A stretch of DNA of 64,000 nt from Streptomyces diastatochromogenes (GCA_026913215.1 JAPTYK010000001.1:4712001-4776000); one strand, 5' to 3'; counted from the stretch's first letter, positions 47,174 to 58,426 are shown. Notes: generated from the letters alone by a model not told the origin. Numbers and translations: made by a program.

Positions 47174-47488
47174 ATGGGTACACCTGCGCCGCTGTCTGAC
47201 GAGGAGATCACGGAGCGCCTCGCCGGACTGCCAGGGTGGGAGCGCAAGGGCGACGAGATCACCCGTACCTATCCCATTCGCTACCACGCGGCGGTTGCGG
47301 CGATCGTGACGATCGCTGACCGGTCCCGCCGGGTCCAGCACCACGCAGACCTCGACCTGCGCATGGACCACCTGCGGGCGGCCATCACCACGCACGACGC
47401 GAACTACCGTCTGACCGAGGCGGACTTCGACCTCGCGCACCGCATCGACGCGATCGTGGCCGCGCACCAGACACTCCCGCTCGACTGA
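47174..47488 (+). CDS. phhB: Pterin-4a-carbinolamine dehydratase
   Basis: 104 residues with the full signature: LPGWERKGDEITRTY, then RRVQHHADLDLRMDHLRAAI and TTHDANYRLTEADFDLAHRI. The adjacent His pair is the catalytic centre. It dehydrates 4a-hydroxy-tetrahydrobiopterin in recycling for aromatic hydroxylases. It is translated right after the XRE-like regulator, an odd partner for a pterin enzyme. Confidence 0.92.
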   Translation: MGTPAPLSDEEITERLAGLPGWERKGDEITRTYPIRYHAAVAAIVTIADRSRRVQHHADLDLRMDHLRAAITTHDANYRLTEADFDLAHRIDAIVAAHQTLPLD

Positions 47489-47897
47489 CCCCGGGCACGG
47501 CAAACCCGCCTCCTCCGACCGAAGGCAGAGGGGGCGTTGTGCTTCAGCAGGATGCAAGCCGCCACACGGACAGAACGAGGCCGCCGGCGCCGACAACGGC
47601 AGCGATCGAGGACAGCGGCCGGCGGGCGCGTTCGAGGACGTACTCGTCCCGCGTGCCCTCGTCGAAAAGGAGGTGACCAAGTGGCTGAAGGAACGGGCCG
47701 CCGGCGGCATCGACGATGCGCCGTCCACGGACGTCAGCCCCCGCCGTGCCAGCTCGTACACCGAGTCGTCCTGACCCGGGCCGGGCCCGGTCTGGCCGAG
47801 GTGACTGCGCACCCCGTGCGGGAGCCCGACCCGTGGGCTGCTCTTGAGCCCGCGGGTAGCGGGGTCATTACGGGGTGATCAACCCCATACGTGTTTT
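47489..47897. other. Gene-poor stretch with a possible ORF remnant
   Basis: A weak terminator-like structure (CGCCTCCTC with GAGGGGGCG, 47505-47535) follows phhB. Near 47635-47774 one frame reads AFEDVLVPRALVEKEVTKWL and ends TDVSPRRASSYTESS before a stop. This is helix-like and may be the end of a broken small gene, but no start was found. The rest shows nothing I can name. Confidence 0.35.
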
Positions 47898-47901
47898 ACC
47901 C

Positions 47902-47926
47902 GTACGGGTGTGCGACACTCCGCTTC
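47902..47926 (+). repeat. Right copy of direct repeat / LysE promoter element
   Basis: GTACGGGTGTGCG joined to ACACTCCGCTTC, immediately before the LysE ATG. It overlaps the 12-bp palindrome ACCCGTACGGGT (47898-47909), a likely operator. The LysE transcript may be leaderless, as no RBS fits. Confidence 0.55.
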
Positions 47927-48586
47927 ATGCTGGGTGTCATCGATCTGCCGACCTATCTCGCCGGGCTCGTCCTCATCATCCTCCTCCCGGGGCCGAACTC
48001 GCTGTACGTGCTGTCCGTCGCCGCCCGTAAGGGCACTCGGACCGGATACAAGGCCGCCGCCGGGGTCTTCACCGGCGACGCGATCCTCATGACGCTGGCC
48101 GCGCTCGGCGCGGCCTCGCTGCTCCAGACCACGCCGGTGCTCTTCATGATCGTGAAGTACGCGGGCGCGGGATACCTGGCCTGGATGGCGTACGGGATGC
48201 TGCGCTCCGCCCTGGCGATGTGGCGCGCCCGTCACCAGGCCGCCGAGGAGCCCGATCCCGCCGTCGCGCCGGACGCGGGAGCCTCTGAGCACCCGTACCG
48301 CCGCGCGCTGATCATCAGCCTCTTCAACCCGAAGGCGATCCTCTTCCTGATCTCCTTCTTCGTGCAGTTCGTGGACCCGTCCTACGCCTACCCGGCCCTG
48401 TCCTTCCTGGTCCTCGGCACCCTCCTTCAGCTCGGCAGCTTCCTCTACCTGACGACCCTGATATTCAGCGGAACCCGCCTCGCGGCCGCCTTCCGCCGTC
48501 GCAAGCGGCTCTCCGCCGGAGCCACCACCGCCGCAGGCGCCCTGTTCCTCGGCTTCGCCGTGAAGCTCTCTCTGGCCGGTGCTTGA
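47927..48586 (+). CDS. LysE-family amino-acid exporter (LeuE-like)
   Basis: 219 residues and five or six helices with the family signature LIILLPGPNSLYVLSVAARK, then GVFTGDAILMTLAALGAAS and FNPKAILFLISFFVQFVDPS. It exports amino acids such as leucine. Intact. Its stop overlaps the promoter of the MerR gene. Confidence 0.88.
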   Translation: MLGVIDLPTYLAGLVLIILLPGPNSLYVLSVAARKGTRTGYKAAAGVFTGDAILMTLAALGAASLLQTTPVLFMIVKYAGAGYLAWMAYGMLRSALAMWRARHQAAEEPDPAVAPDAGASEHPYRRALIISLFNPKAILFLISFFVQFVDPSYAYPALSFLVLGTLLQLGSFLYLTTLIFSGTRLAAAFRRRKRLSAGATTAAGALFLGFAVKLSLAGA

Positions 48587-48587
48587 C

Positions 48588-48604
48588 CCTCACACGGTGT
48601 GAGG
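48588..48604 (+). promoter_or_regulatory. MerR-type promoter dyad
   Basis: CCTCACACGGTGTGAGG has 7-bp arms around CGG. It lies in a 19-bp spacer between TTGACC (48583-48588) and a -10-like TTCCGT (48608-48613), the long spacer typical of MerR-activated promoters. The ATG follows 10 bp later. Confidence 0.6.
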
Positions 48605-48623
48605 CGGTTCCGTAGGGGGCGTC

Positions 48624-49445
48624 ATGTTTGCCATCGGAGACTTCGCACGGCACGGGCGGGTGTCGGTCCGGATGCTGCGTCATTACGACGCGATCGGACT
48701 GCTGCGCCCGGCCCACGTCGACCCGTGCAGCGGGTACCGGTTCTACTCGGCGGACCAGCTGGCGCTGCTCAACCGTGTCATCGCGCTCAAGGACCTCGGC
48801 TTCACGCTCGAACAGGTGGGGGCGATCCTGCGGGAGGAGATCGGCGCGGAGGAGCTGCGGGGGATGCTGAGGTTGCGCCAGGCCGAGCTGGAGGCGGCGT
48901 TGGAGGCGGCGCGGGCGCGGCTCGCGCAGGTCGGTGCGAGGCTCCGTGCGATCGAGAGTGAGGGACGCATGTCCACGCAGGACGTCGTCGTCAAGAAGGT
49001 TCCCGCCGTCCGGGTCGCCGAGCTGAGCGGGCTCGCCGCGAGCTTCGGGCCGGAGGACATCACGCCGGTCATCGGGCCGCTGTACGAGGAGCTGTGCGGC
49101 CGCCTGGAGCGGGCGGGGGTCACCGGTTTCGGGCCGGCCGTCGCGTACTACGAGGACGCGGGCAGGGGGGACGGTTCGGTCCGCGTGCACGCGGCGACGA
49201 CCGTGCCCGAGGGCACGGTCGCGGAGGGCGTGGAGGTGCACGTCCTGCCCGGCATCGAGGAGGCGGCCACCATCGTCCACCGCGGTTCGATGGACGAGAT
49301 CCTGCCGACCGTGCAGACGCTCGCCGCCTGGATCGACACCAACGGCTACCGGTCGGGCGGCTACGCCCGTGAGCTGTACCTGGAGTGCCCGGAGGACCCG
49401 GCCGGCTGGGTCTCGGAGATCCAGGAGCCGATCGTCCGCGCCTGA
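48624..49445 (+). CDS. MerR-family regulator with GyrI-like effector domain
   Basis: 273 residues. N-terminal MerR winged helix (FAIGDFARHGRVSVRMLRHY and YRFYSADQLALLNRVIALKD), a coiled-coil dimer helix (LRQAELEAALEAARARLAQV), and a C-terminal GyrI-like domain (FGPAVAYYEDAGRGDGSVRV, ARELYLECPEDP). BmrR-like proteins of this layout activate efflux genes on binding amphipathic drugs. The dyad in its own promoter suggests autoregulation. Confidence 0.92.
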   Translation: MFAIGDFARHGRVSVRMLRHYDAIGLLRPAHVDPCSGYRFYSADQLALLNRVIALKDLGFTLEQVGAILREEIGAEELRGMLRLRQAELEAALEAARARLAQVGARLRAIESEGRMSTQDVVVKKVPAVRVAELSGLAASFGPEDITPVIGPLYEELCGRLERAGVTGFGPAVAYYEDAGRGDGSVRVHAATTVPEGTVAEGVEVHVLPGIEEAATIVHRGSMDEILPTVQTLAAWIDTNGYRSGGYARELYLECPEDPAGWVSEIQEPIVRA

Positions 49446-49511
49446 TCCCGTGGGCGCTGCGGGCCCGGGACCCCGCACGGGTTCCCGGGCCCGCCGTTTC
49501 GGCGGGGTCCG

Positions 49512-50896
<1,385 letters not shown>

Positions 50897-50900
<4 letters not shown>

Positions 50901-51915
50901 GCGGCCACCTCCGCCGGCTTCGGGTCCGAGCCCGCGGCCGGTGCCGTCGGCGGGGAGCGGGGCGGCGCCTGCGCAGCCTGCGCAGCATCGTCGCGCGGTC
51001 CCCGCCCATCGCGGGCAGGACCTCGTCGAGGACGTCCTGCGGCATCCGCCGCAGCGCCCCCGCGCTCATCGCCTTCAGCTGGCGCGCCACCTCCGGCTCG
51101 AACCGTTCGATCGAACCGATGTGATGGGAAATCACCGCGCAATACGTACGGACGGCTTTCGGCAGGAGAAGAGCGGCGTCCTTGTCCTTCGCCGTTTCCT
51201 CGATCACCTGATCGAAGGCGCGGATGAAATCCAATTGCCGGACATCGCCGATCTGCGTGAGGGAAGTGGACACCCCGCGCCGGTAGAACACGCCGAGTTC
51301 CCCGATCGCGGCGAACGATTCCGCCTCGCGGTGGAGTTTCCAGATCCAGGGGCGGTCCTCGGCCGTCCGGAGGCCGTGCGGGAAGTGCAGCAGACCCCGG
51401 TCCAGGAGCCGCCGGTGGTAGATCCCCGCCCAGGCGTACGGATAGTCGACCGAGGTCGTCCGGTGCGCCGGCAGGATCGCGTCCCGCGGGCGCAGCACCT
51501 CGCCGCGCCGGGGCACGGGCGCCCGGCGCACCGCGCGGTTGCGGCCGGTGACCGTGACGTGGTCGGTGCGCAGGAAGTCGCAGCGCAGCTCCTCGGCGGC
51601 GGCGACGAGGCGCCCGTAGTAGCCGGGGGCGAGCCAGTCGTCCCCGTCGAGGAAGGCGAGGTACTCGCCGCGGGCCGCGTCGAGGCCGGTGTTCCGGGCC
51701 GTGGCGAGGCCCTCGTTGCGCTCGTGCCGGATCAGGACGGCACCCGGGATCTCGCGCGCGGCCCGTTCGAGGAGCTCCGGAGTCCCGTCCGACGAGCAGT
51801 CGTCGACAAGGAGGAACTCGAAGTCCTCGCGGGCGTTGGCCCGCAGGCTCGTGAGGGTGTCGGGGGCGTATGTCTGCACGTTGAAGAACGGCACGACGAC
51901 GGAGAGCTTGACCAC
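50897..51915 (-). CDS. Family 2 glycosyltransferase (one frameshift near end)
   Basis: GT-A fold: KLSVVVPFFNVQTYAPDTL, FLLVDDCSSDGTPELLERA, ARNTGLDAARGEYLAFLDGD (DxD-type DGDDW) and the acceptor region LRTAEDRPWIWKLHREAES. It transfers an NDP-sugar to a surface polymer. GTG start at 51915. A base is missing near 50980, after which the tail reads SPPTAPAAGSDPKPAEVAA. Coupled to the polysialyltransferase gene. Confidence 0.87.
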
Positions 51916-52135
51916 GCGGCCGACGCTAGGCGCCGTCCCCGGCATTCCCACCGACCGCCGGGCAGCCTTTCGGTGAACACCAAGCGGCGGGCCGCTTAAC
52001 CGCCTTTACCCCTGGGGAGAATCAGCCGCCGCCTGTCCGGTAAACGACCCGCTTCAGCGGGCGGAGAGGCTCTGTTCACCGTTTGTTGTGGCCCAGTTGG
52101 GCCGGAAAGGGGAATGCCCTTCTAGCGTCCTCGAC

Positions 52136-53419
52136 GTGCCAGCAAGTACCAGAGAAGCAGTACGGATCGCCGTACTCGCCGACTCCGACACCCGGTGGAA
52201 ATGGGGCGCCCTCACCGCGCGCCGCATCACCACGGCGAACGCCGAACCCACCGGTTTCGTCCTGCGCGGACGGGCCACTCCCACCGCACGCCAGCTCGCC
52301 GAGACCGGGGTCTCCCGGGTCGCCCCGCGCGAGGTGACGGGCGCGGAGTTCCTGCGCGAGATACGGGACGCGGAGGCGCGCGGCGAGGGATACGACGTCC
52401 TCGTGCTCGCCCTGGTCGGCGGCACCGTGCGCGCCGTCCTCCAGGGGCTGGCCGACCTCTCCCTCGACCGCCGCCCGGTGATCGTCACCGGCTACGTCGG
52501 CGTCGTGTACGAGAAGCTGACCGACGGCCTCCTGCTGCGCCACGGCGCCGACGTCGTCCTCGCCAACTCCCGTCACGACGCGGAGCGTTTCCGCGCCGTC
52601 TACGAGGGCGTGGGCGCCGGCGCCGACCCGGTCGTCGAGGCCGCGCTGCCCTTCCTCGGCGGCGCCCCGCACGCCCCGAGGCCGGCCGCGACACCCTGGT
52701 CTTCGCCGCGCAGCCCTCCGTGCCCGCCACCCGGGCCGAACGGGCCTACGTACTGCGGCGGTTGGTCGAGCACGCCCGCCTCCGCCCGGACCGCGAGGTG
52801 CTCCTCAAGCTCCGCTCCAAGCCGGGCGAGCACACCACGCACCTGGAGGAGTACCCCTTCCAGAAGCTGGTCCGCGAGCTCGACCCGCCGTCCAACTTCC
52901 GCCTCGTGTACGGGCACATGGGCGAGGTCCTCGACCGCACCGACCTCCTCGTCACGGTCTCCTCCACCGCCGCCCTCGAAGCGCTGCACCGCCGGATCCC
53001 CACCGCGATCCTCACCGACCTCGGGGTCCGCGAGGCGCTCGGCAACCACCACTTCGTCGGCTCCGGCCTGCTGACCTCCTTCGACCGGCTCGACAAGGGG
53101 GACGCGCCGGAGCCCGACGAGCGCTGGCTCGCCCGGCAGGGCGTGGCGTCCGACGGCTCGTACGGGGAGGCCTTCGACGCCGCCCGCGACCGGGTCGCCG
53201 AACTCCTCGCGCTGCCCGCGCTGCCCCGATCAGCCCCTACTACACGGCGGAGACGGCCCCGGCTACCTGCCCGGGATCCTCGCCCGCCACCGCCTGGACG
53301 TCACCGCGCCCGAGCCCCCGAGGCGGGATGCGCCGGGTCGTCCGGGAGGCCGCGCGCGGCGCGTACCGCCACGGCGTCCAGCGCGTCGCCCCGTCATCCG
53401 CCGCCTGGGAGAACTCTGA
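52136..53419 (+). CDS. DUF6716-type putative glycosyltransferase (three frameshifts)
   Basis: Begins RIAVLADSDTRWKWGALTAR, continues ANSRHDAERFRAVYEGVGAG, and after the first break near 52680 has RDTLVFAAQPSVPATRAERA and VYGHMGEVLDRTDLLVTVSS. This is a GT-B-like pattern found in Streptomyces sialic-acid-type clusters; I recall the DUF6716 label. Breaks near 52680, 53230 and 53330-53400 all shift one way. The stop at 53417-53419 overlaps the NeuA ATG (TGATG). Confidence 0.75.
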
Positions 53420-54778
53420 TGAGCGCCACCGCCGAGCCCACCGAGCCCACCGCGTCCCCGACCGCCGAGCCCCCGGCCGTCGAGCCCGCCACCACCACGC
53501 CCGCCGCGGCCCCGGCCGCCGCGCCCGCCGCGACCCCGGCCACCGGAACCCCGGCCACCGGAACCTCGCCCGCCGCGCCCGCCGCGACCCCGGCCGAGGG
53601 CCCCGCGCCCGTCGTCCTCGCCGTCATCCCCGCCCGGGGAGGCTCCAAGGGGTGCCCGCGAAGAACCTCGCCCCGGTGGCCGGTGTCCCGCTCGTCTCCC
53701 GGGCCGTGCGCGCCTGCCTCGGGGCCCGGCACGTCACCCACGTCGTGGTCTCCACCGACGACGAGGCCATCGCCGCCGCGGCCGCGGCGCCGGTGCCAGG
53801 CCGTCCGGCGGCCCGCCGGGATCGCGGGCGACACGGCCACCAGCGAGGCGGCGGTCCTGCACGCGATGGACGCCTTCGAGGCCGTCCACGGCCGCCCGGC
53901 CGACGTGGTCCTCCTCGTCCAGTGCACGAGCCCCTTCCTGACCTCCGCCGAGATCAGGGAGACCGCCGGGCGGATCACCTCGGGCGCCGCGGACACCGCC
54001 TTCACGGCAGCCCCGACCCACGGCTTCCTCTGGCGCGAGACCCCGGAAGGGCCACCGGCGTCAACCACGACAAGGCGTTCCGGCCGCGCCGCCAGGACCG
54101 GGAGCCCGAGTACCTGGAGACCGGCGCCGTCTACGCGATGGACGCGACCGGCTTCCGCACCCACGGGCACCGCTTCTTCGGCCGCACCGCGCTCGTCGCC
54201 ACCGACCCCGCCCGGGTCCTGGAGATCGACGACCCGCACGACCTCGCCCGCGCCAAGGCCCTCGCGCCGCTCCTCGACGCGCCCGTCACGCCCGGCTTCG
54301 CCGACGTCGACGCCGTCGTCCTCGACTTCGACGGCACCCAGACCGACGACCGGGTCCACCTCGACGCCGAGGGCCGCGAGTTCGTCTCCGCGCACCGCGG
54401 CGACGGCCTCGGCATCGCGGCCCTGCGCCGCGCCGGACTGCCCGTCCTCATCCTCTCCACCGAACAGAACGCCGTCGTCGCCGCCCGCGCCCGCAAGCTC
54501 AAGATCCCCGTCCTGCACGGCATCGACCGCAAGGACCGCGCCCTCAAGGAGTGGTGCGAGGCCGAGGGCATCGACCCGCAGCGCGTCCTCTACGCCGGCA
54601 ACGACGTCAACGACCTGCCCTGCTTCCACCTCGTCGGCTGGCCCGTCGCGGTGAGCAGCGCCCACGACTCCGTACGGGCCGCCGCCCGCGCGGTCACCGT
54701 CACCCGGGCGGCTCCGGAGCGATCCGCGAGATCGCCGCCTGGCTCCTCGGACCCGAGCTGAACACCCCCAACCCGTGA
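53419..54778 (+). CDS. neuA: CMP-nonulosonate cytidylyltransferase fused to KdsC-like HAD phosphatase (frameshifted)
   Basis: An N-terminal Ala/Thr/Pro-rich extension of about 65 residues precedes the cytidylyltransferase domain (AVIPARGGSKG then VPAKNLAPVAGVPLVSRAV, VVSTDDEAIA, VVLLVQCTSPFLTSAEI). From about residue 290 comes a HAD domain: VDAVVLDFDGTQTDDRVHLD, ILSTEQNAVVAARARKL and VLYAGNDVNDLPCF. It would remove the 9-phosphate and make the CMP-sugar. Breaks lie near 53650, 53790, 54050 and 54710. The real end is AIREIAAWLLGPELNTPNP. Confidence 0.86.
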
Positions 54779-54789
54779 GGAACAGCACC

Positions 54790-55683
54790 ATGAGCACCCG
54801 TCTGCGCACCCTCGGCACCAAGACCGCCGGCCCGGGTCGGCCCGTGTACATCACCGGCGAGATCGGCATCAACCACAACGGCGAGCTGGAGAACGCCTTC
54901 GCGCTCATCGACATCGCCGCCGAGGCCGGCTGCGACGCCGTCAAGTTCCAGAAGCGCACCCCGGAGATCTGCACCCCGCGCGACCAGTGGGACATCGAGC
55001 GCGACACCCCCTGGGGCCGGATGACGTACATCGACTACCGCCACCGCGTGGAGTTCGGCGAGGACGAGTACCGCGCCATCGACGAGCACTGCGAGAAGCG
55101 CGGCATCGACTGGTTCGCCTCCCCGTGGGACACCGAGGCCGTCGCCTTCCTGGAGAAGTTCGACGTCCCCGCCCACAAGGTCGCCTCCGCCTCCCTGACC
55201 GACGACGAGCTGCTCCGCGAGCTGCGCGCCACGGGCCGCACGGTCATCCTCTCCACCGGCATGTCGACGCCGAAGCAGATCCGTCACGCGGTCGAGGTCC
55301 TGGGCAGCGACAACATCCTGCTCTGCCACGCCACCTCCACCTACCCGGCCAAGGCCGAGGAGCTCAACCTGCGCGTCATCCAGACGCTCCAGGAGGAGTA
55401 CCCGAACGTCCCGATCGGCTACTCCGGCCACGAGACCGGCCTCCAGACCACCCTGGCCGCCGTCGCCCTCGGCGCCACCTTCGTCGAGCGCCACATCACC
55501 CTCGACCGCGCCATGTGGGGCTCCGACCAGGCCGCCTCCGTCGAGCCGCAGGGCCTCCAGCGCCTGGTCCGCGACATCCGCACCATCGAGACCGCGCTCG
55601 GCGACGGCGTCAAGAAGGTCTACGAGTCGGAGCTCGGCCCGATGAAGAAGCTCCGCCGGGTCCAGGACACCGTCGCCGCATGA
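54790..55683 (+). CDS. neuB: N-acetylneuraminate/ulosonate synthase
   Basis: Intact 297-residue synthase condensing phosphoenolpyruvate with a hexose or hexosamine to give a nonulosonic acid. Motifs: YITGEIGINHNGELENAFAL, GCDAVKFQKRTPEICTP, VILSTGMSTPKQIRHAVEVL and IGYSGHETGLQTTLAAVALG. It lacks the C-terminal antifreeze-like SAF domain of many NeuB proteins. In Streptomyces the product may be a Kdn-type teichulosonic acid (inference from known wall polymers). Confidence 0.92.
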   Translation: MSTRLRTLGTKTAGPGRPVYITGEIGINHNGELENAFALIDIAAEAGCDAVKFQKRTPEICTPRDQWDIERDTPWGRMTYIDYRHRVEFGEDEYRAIDEHCEKRGIDWFASPWDTEAVAFLEKFDVPAHKVASASLTDDELLRELRATGRTVILSTGMSTPKQIRHAVEVLGSDNILLCHATSTYPAKAEELNLRVIQTLQEEYPNVPIGYSGHETGLQTTLAAVALGATFVERHITLDRAMWGSDQAASVEPQGLQRLVRDIRTIETALGDGVKKVYESELGPMKKLRRVQDTVAA

Positions 55684-56791
55684 CCGGGCAGCTGGCGTTC
55701 GTCGAGAGCCCGGTCCAGCTGCTCAATGTCCTGGAGTGGGCGCACACGCAGAACCCCGGTGTCTCCGCCGTCTCCGCGACGGAGGCCGTCTCCGCGACGG
55801 AGGCGGACGCCACCCCCCTCACGGTCGTGGTCCTCTCCCCGACCGACCCCATGTCGCGGGGCCAGCTGCGCCGGATGGCCCAGCTGGCCCGCGACCAGGG
55901 CCTCACCGTCCGCTGGCAGGAGGCCCGCGGCGGCCGGGGCGCGCTCGTCCGCACCCTGCGGGAGCTCGCCCGGCCGCTGCGCTCGGCGGAGCGGGTGATC
56001 ATCGGGGACCCGTTCTCCCGGTACGTCCAGCTCCTCCTGACCCTCTTCGCGCCCCGGCACCTGACGGTCGTCGACGACGGCACCGCGACCATGGAGTTCG
56101 CCGCCCAGCTCGGCCGCGGCGAGCGCCTGGTCCGCTGGCACCGCAAGGGCAGCCGGGGCCCGCGCGAGCTGGTCCTCGCCCCGGTGACCACGCTGGCCCG
56201 CCGCAAGCTCGCCCCGCCCGGGGCCGTACCGTCGAGATCTTCACCTCGCTGCCCGTGGAGGCCCCGCCGGGCGTCACGGTCACCGAGAACGCGTACGCCT
56301 GGACCCGGGACACCTTCGGTCCGCCGCTGCTCACCGGCGGCGCGGACCTGGTCGGCACCTCGCTCGTCGAGACGGGCGTCGTCGACGCCGACCACTACGC
56401 GCGCGTGGTGAGCGAGCTGGCCCGCGCCCACGGCGCCACCCGCTACTTCGCGCACCGCCGGGAGAGCGCCGAGAAGCTGCACCGGATCGCGGTCGACACG
56501 GGCCTCCAGGTGGTCCGGCCCGAGCTGCCCCTGGAGCTGATCGCCCGGCGCGGCCCCATCGGGCGCACGGTCGTCAGCTTCCCGTCCACGGTCGTGCACA
56601 CCCTGCCGCTGGCCCTCGCCGGCACCGGGGTGAAGGTCGCCGTCATCGACATAGCGCCCGAGTGGCTGCGGGCGACCGCCTCGCCGCGCGCCCAGGGCTT
56701 CCTGTCCGGGATCACGGGCACCGCGGCGCACGAGGTCGACCGGCTCACCACCCGCGCGTCCCATCCGGCCGACCGGCTGGAATTCGGCTGA
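55680..56791 (+). CDS. Putative polysialyltransferase-like protein of the cluster (one frameshift)
   Basis: ATGA overlap with neuB. N-terminal QLAFVESPVQLLNVLEWA, VVVLSPTDPMSRGQLRRMAQ and HLTVVDDGTATMEFAAQLGR, and C-terminal THYFAHRRESAEKL-like region (RYFAHRRESAEKLHRIAVDT) and GRTVVSFPSTVVHTLPLALA. These resemble capsule polysialyltransferases and LpsA-type sialyltransferases. A 21-bp tandem duplication encodes SAVSATEAVSATEA. A base is missing near 56220. A 12-codon open frame at 56817 may be chance. Confidence 0.72.
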
Positions 56792-56907
56792 GCGTACCCA
56801 CAGGGAGTGAGGTTCATGCGTGCGAAACCGAGATTCTTTCCCCTAAGGGGCTGAAATTCTCGTGATCAACGGGCAGTTGACCCTTCGACGGGCCTACCCT
56901 TCAAAGG

Positions 56908-58128
56908 GTGAACCAGTTGAAGTCCCGTGAGCCAGGCTCCGTCACCCTGCCCGGAACGCTGTCCGACTCCCTGCGCGCCGAACTCGTCGCGTTCCGCAGG
57001 GACTTGCACATGCACCCCGAGCTGGGGAACCAGGAGTTCCGTACGACCGCCGCGCTCAAGGCCCGCCTGGAGGCGGCCGGCCTCGCGCCGAAGGTCCTCC
57101 CGGCCGGCACGGGGCTCATCTGTGACATCGGCACCCGGGTACCCGACCGGGGCATGCTGGCGATCCGCGCCGACATCGACGCGCTGCCCATCCCCGACGT
57201 CAAGACCGTCGCGTACCGCTCCACCGTGGCCAACCGCGCCCACGCCTGCGGACACGACGTCCACACCACCACCGTCCTCGGCGCCGGGCTCGTCCTCGCC
57301 GAGCTCGACCGCCGCGGCCTCCTGCCGAACGCCGTGCGGCTGATCTTCCAGCCCGCCGAGGAGGTCCTGCCCGGCGGCGCCGCCGAGCTCGTCGAGGCCG
57401 GGGTCCTGGACGGCGTCGGCCGGATCATCGCCGTCCACTGCGACCCCCGGGTCGACGCCGGGAAGATCGGGCTCCGGGTGGGCCCCATCACCTCCGCCTG
57501 CGACCGCCTGGAGGTCACCCTCGACGGCCCCGGCGGCCACACCGCCCGCCCGCACCTCACCACCGACCTCGTCACCGCCGTCGCCCGGGTCGCCACCGAC
57601 GTCCCCGCCGTCCTCGCCCGCCGCGTCGACGCCCGCTCGGGCCTCTCGCTCACCTGGGGCCGCATCGAGTCCGGCCACGCGCCGAACGTCATCCCGCAGC
57701 ACGCCGAGCTCTCCGGCACCGTCCGCTGCCTCGACCTGCCGGCCTGGCGGGACGCGCCCGACCTGGTCCACGCGGCGATCGACGAGATCGCGACCCTGCA
57801 CCGGGCCAAGTCGACCGTCACCTACGTCCGCGGCGTCCCCCCGGTCGTCAACGACCCGGTGATCGCCGAACTGCTCCACGACGCCATGACCGCCCGCCGC
57901 GGGCGCATCGCCATCGAGGACACCGAGCAGAGCCTCGGCGGCGAGGACTTCTCCTGGTACCTGGAGCACGTCCCCGGCGCCATGGCCCGCCTCGGCGTCC
58001 GCGTCCCCGGCGACACCCGGGTGAGGGACCTGCACGCCGGCGACTTCGACGTCGACGAGCGGTGCATCGAGACCGGCGTGGAACTCTTCACGGCCGCGGC
58101 CCTCCTCGACGCCGCGCCGGAGCGCTGA
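56908..58128 (+). CDS. M20 metallo-amidohydrolase
   Basis: Intact 406-residue binuclear peptidase-fold enzyme: FRRDLHMHPELGNQEFRTTA, ANRAHACGHDVHTTTVLGAG (zinc ligands), LIFQPAEEVLPGGAAELVEA (catalytic Glu) and SLGGEDFSWYLEHVPGAMAR. It resembles N-acyl-amino-acid or hippurate hydrolases. GTG start without an obvious RBS. It may serve the surface-sugar cluster upstream or be independent. Confidence 0.9.
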   Translation: MNQLKSREPGSVTLPGTLSDSLRAELVAFRRDLHMHPELGNQEFRTTAALKARLEAAGLAPKVLPAGTGLICDIGTRVPDRGMLAIRADIDALPIPDVKTVAYRSTVANRAHACGHDVHTTTVLGAGLVLAELDRRGLLPNAVRLIFQPAEEVLPGGAAELVEAGVLDGVGRIIAVHCDPRVDAGKIGLRVGPITSACDRLEVTLDGPGGHTARPHLTTDLVTAVARVATDVPAVLARRVDARSGLSLTWGRIESGHAPNVIPQHAELSGTVRCLDLPAWRDAPDLVHAAIDEIATLHRAKSTVTYVRGVPPVVNDPVIAELLHDAMTARRGRIAIEDTEQSLGGEDFSWYLEHVPGAMARLGVRVPGDTRVRDLHAGDFDVDERCIETGVELFTAAALLDAAPER

Positions 58129-58177
58129 CGGACACCGCGCCGGAGCGCTGACGGCCACCGCGCCGGGGCCGTACGGG
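58109..58177. repeat. 23-bp tandem duplication over the M20 stop codon
   Basis: ACRCCGCGCCGGAGCGCTGA followed by CGG occurs twice in tandem, and a third diverged copy follows. The first copy contains the gene's last codons and stop. The remaining gap to 58407 shows no gene; it is a GC-rich leader region. Confidence 0.75.
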
Positions 58178-58407
58178 CAGTGATCATCGCCACCTCCCGG
58201 CGGTGATCAACGCCACGCCGAAACCGTTGAAATCCGGCCGGACCGCACACTCAGCCGTCCGGCCCAGAGCCCGGCGTGTCTTTGTCCGGGGCCTCCCCGG
58301 CGCCCGCACCGGCCTGTATAACCGGCGGTACCGGGCCGAACGCCCCGGTCGCCTCGCCTGGCCGGTTCGCGACGATCCGATAACGACTCATGAACGGGTC
58401 TTTAACT

Positions 58408-58426
58408 GACATCTACGCGCGTTACG
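58408..58426. promoter_or_regulatory. Operator-like site upstream of the BMP gene
   Basis: GACATCTACGCGCGTTACG, an imperfect dyad centred on CGCG, 61 bp before the lipoprotein start. 16 of 19 bases match, in inverted orientation, the site at 59648-59666 before the ATPase gene. TTAACT and TACGAT nearby could be promoter elements. Confidence 0.55.

Noticed and set aside
56817..56855. 12-codon leader peptide ORF with an upstream GGAGTGAGG
   Set aside because: Too short and no regulated amino-acid run or attenuator follows it; kept only as a note.
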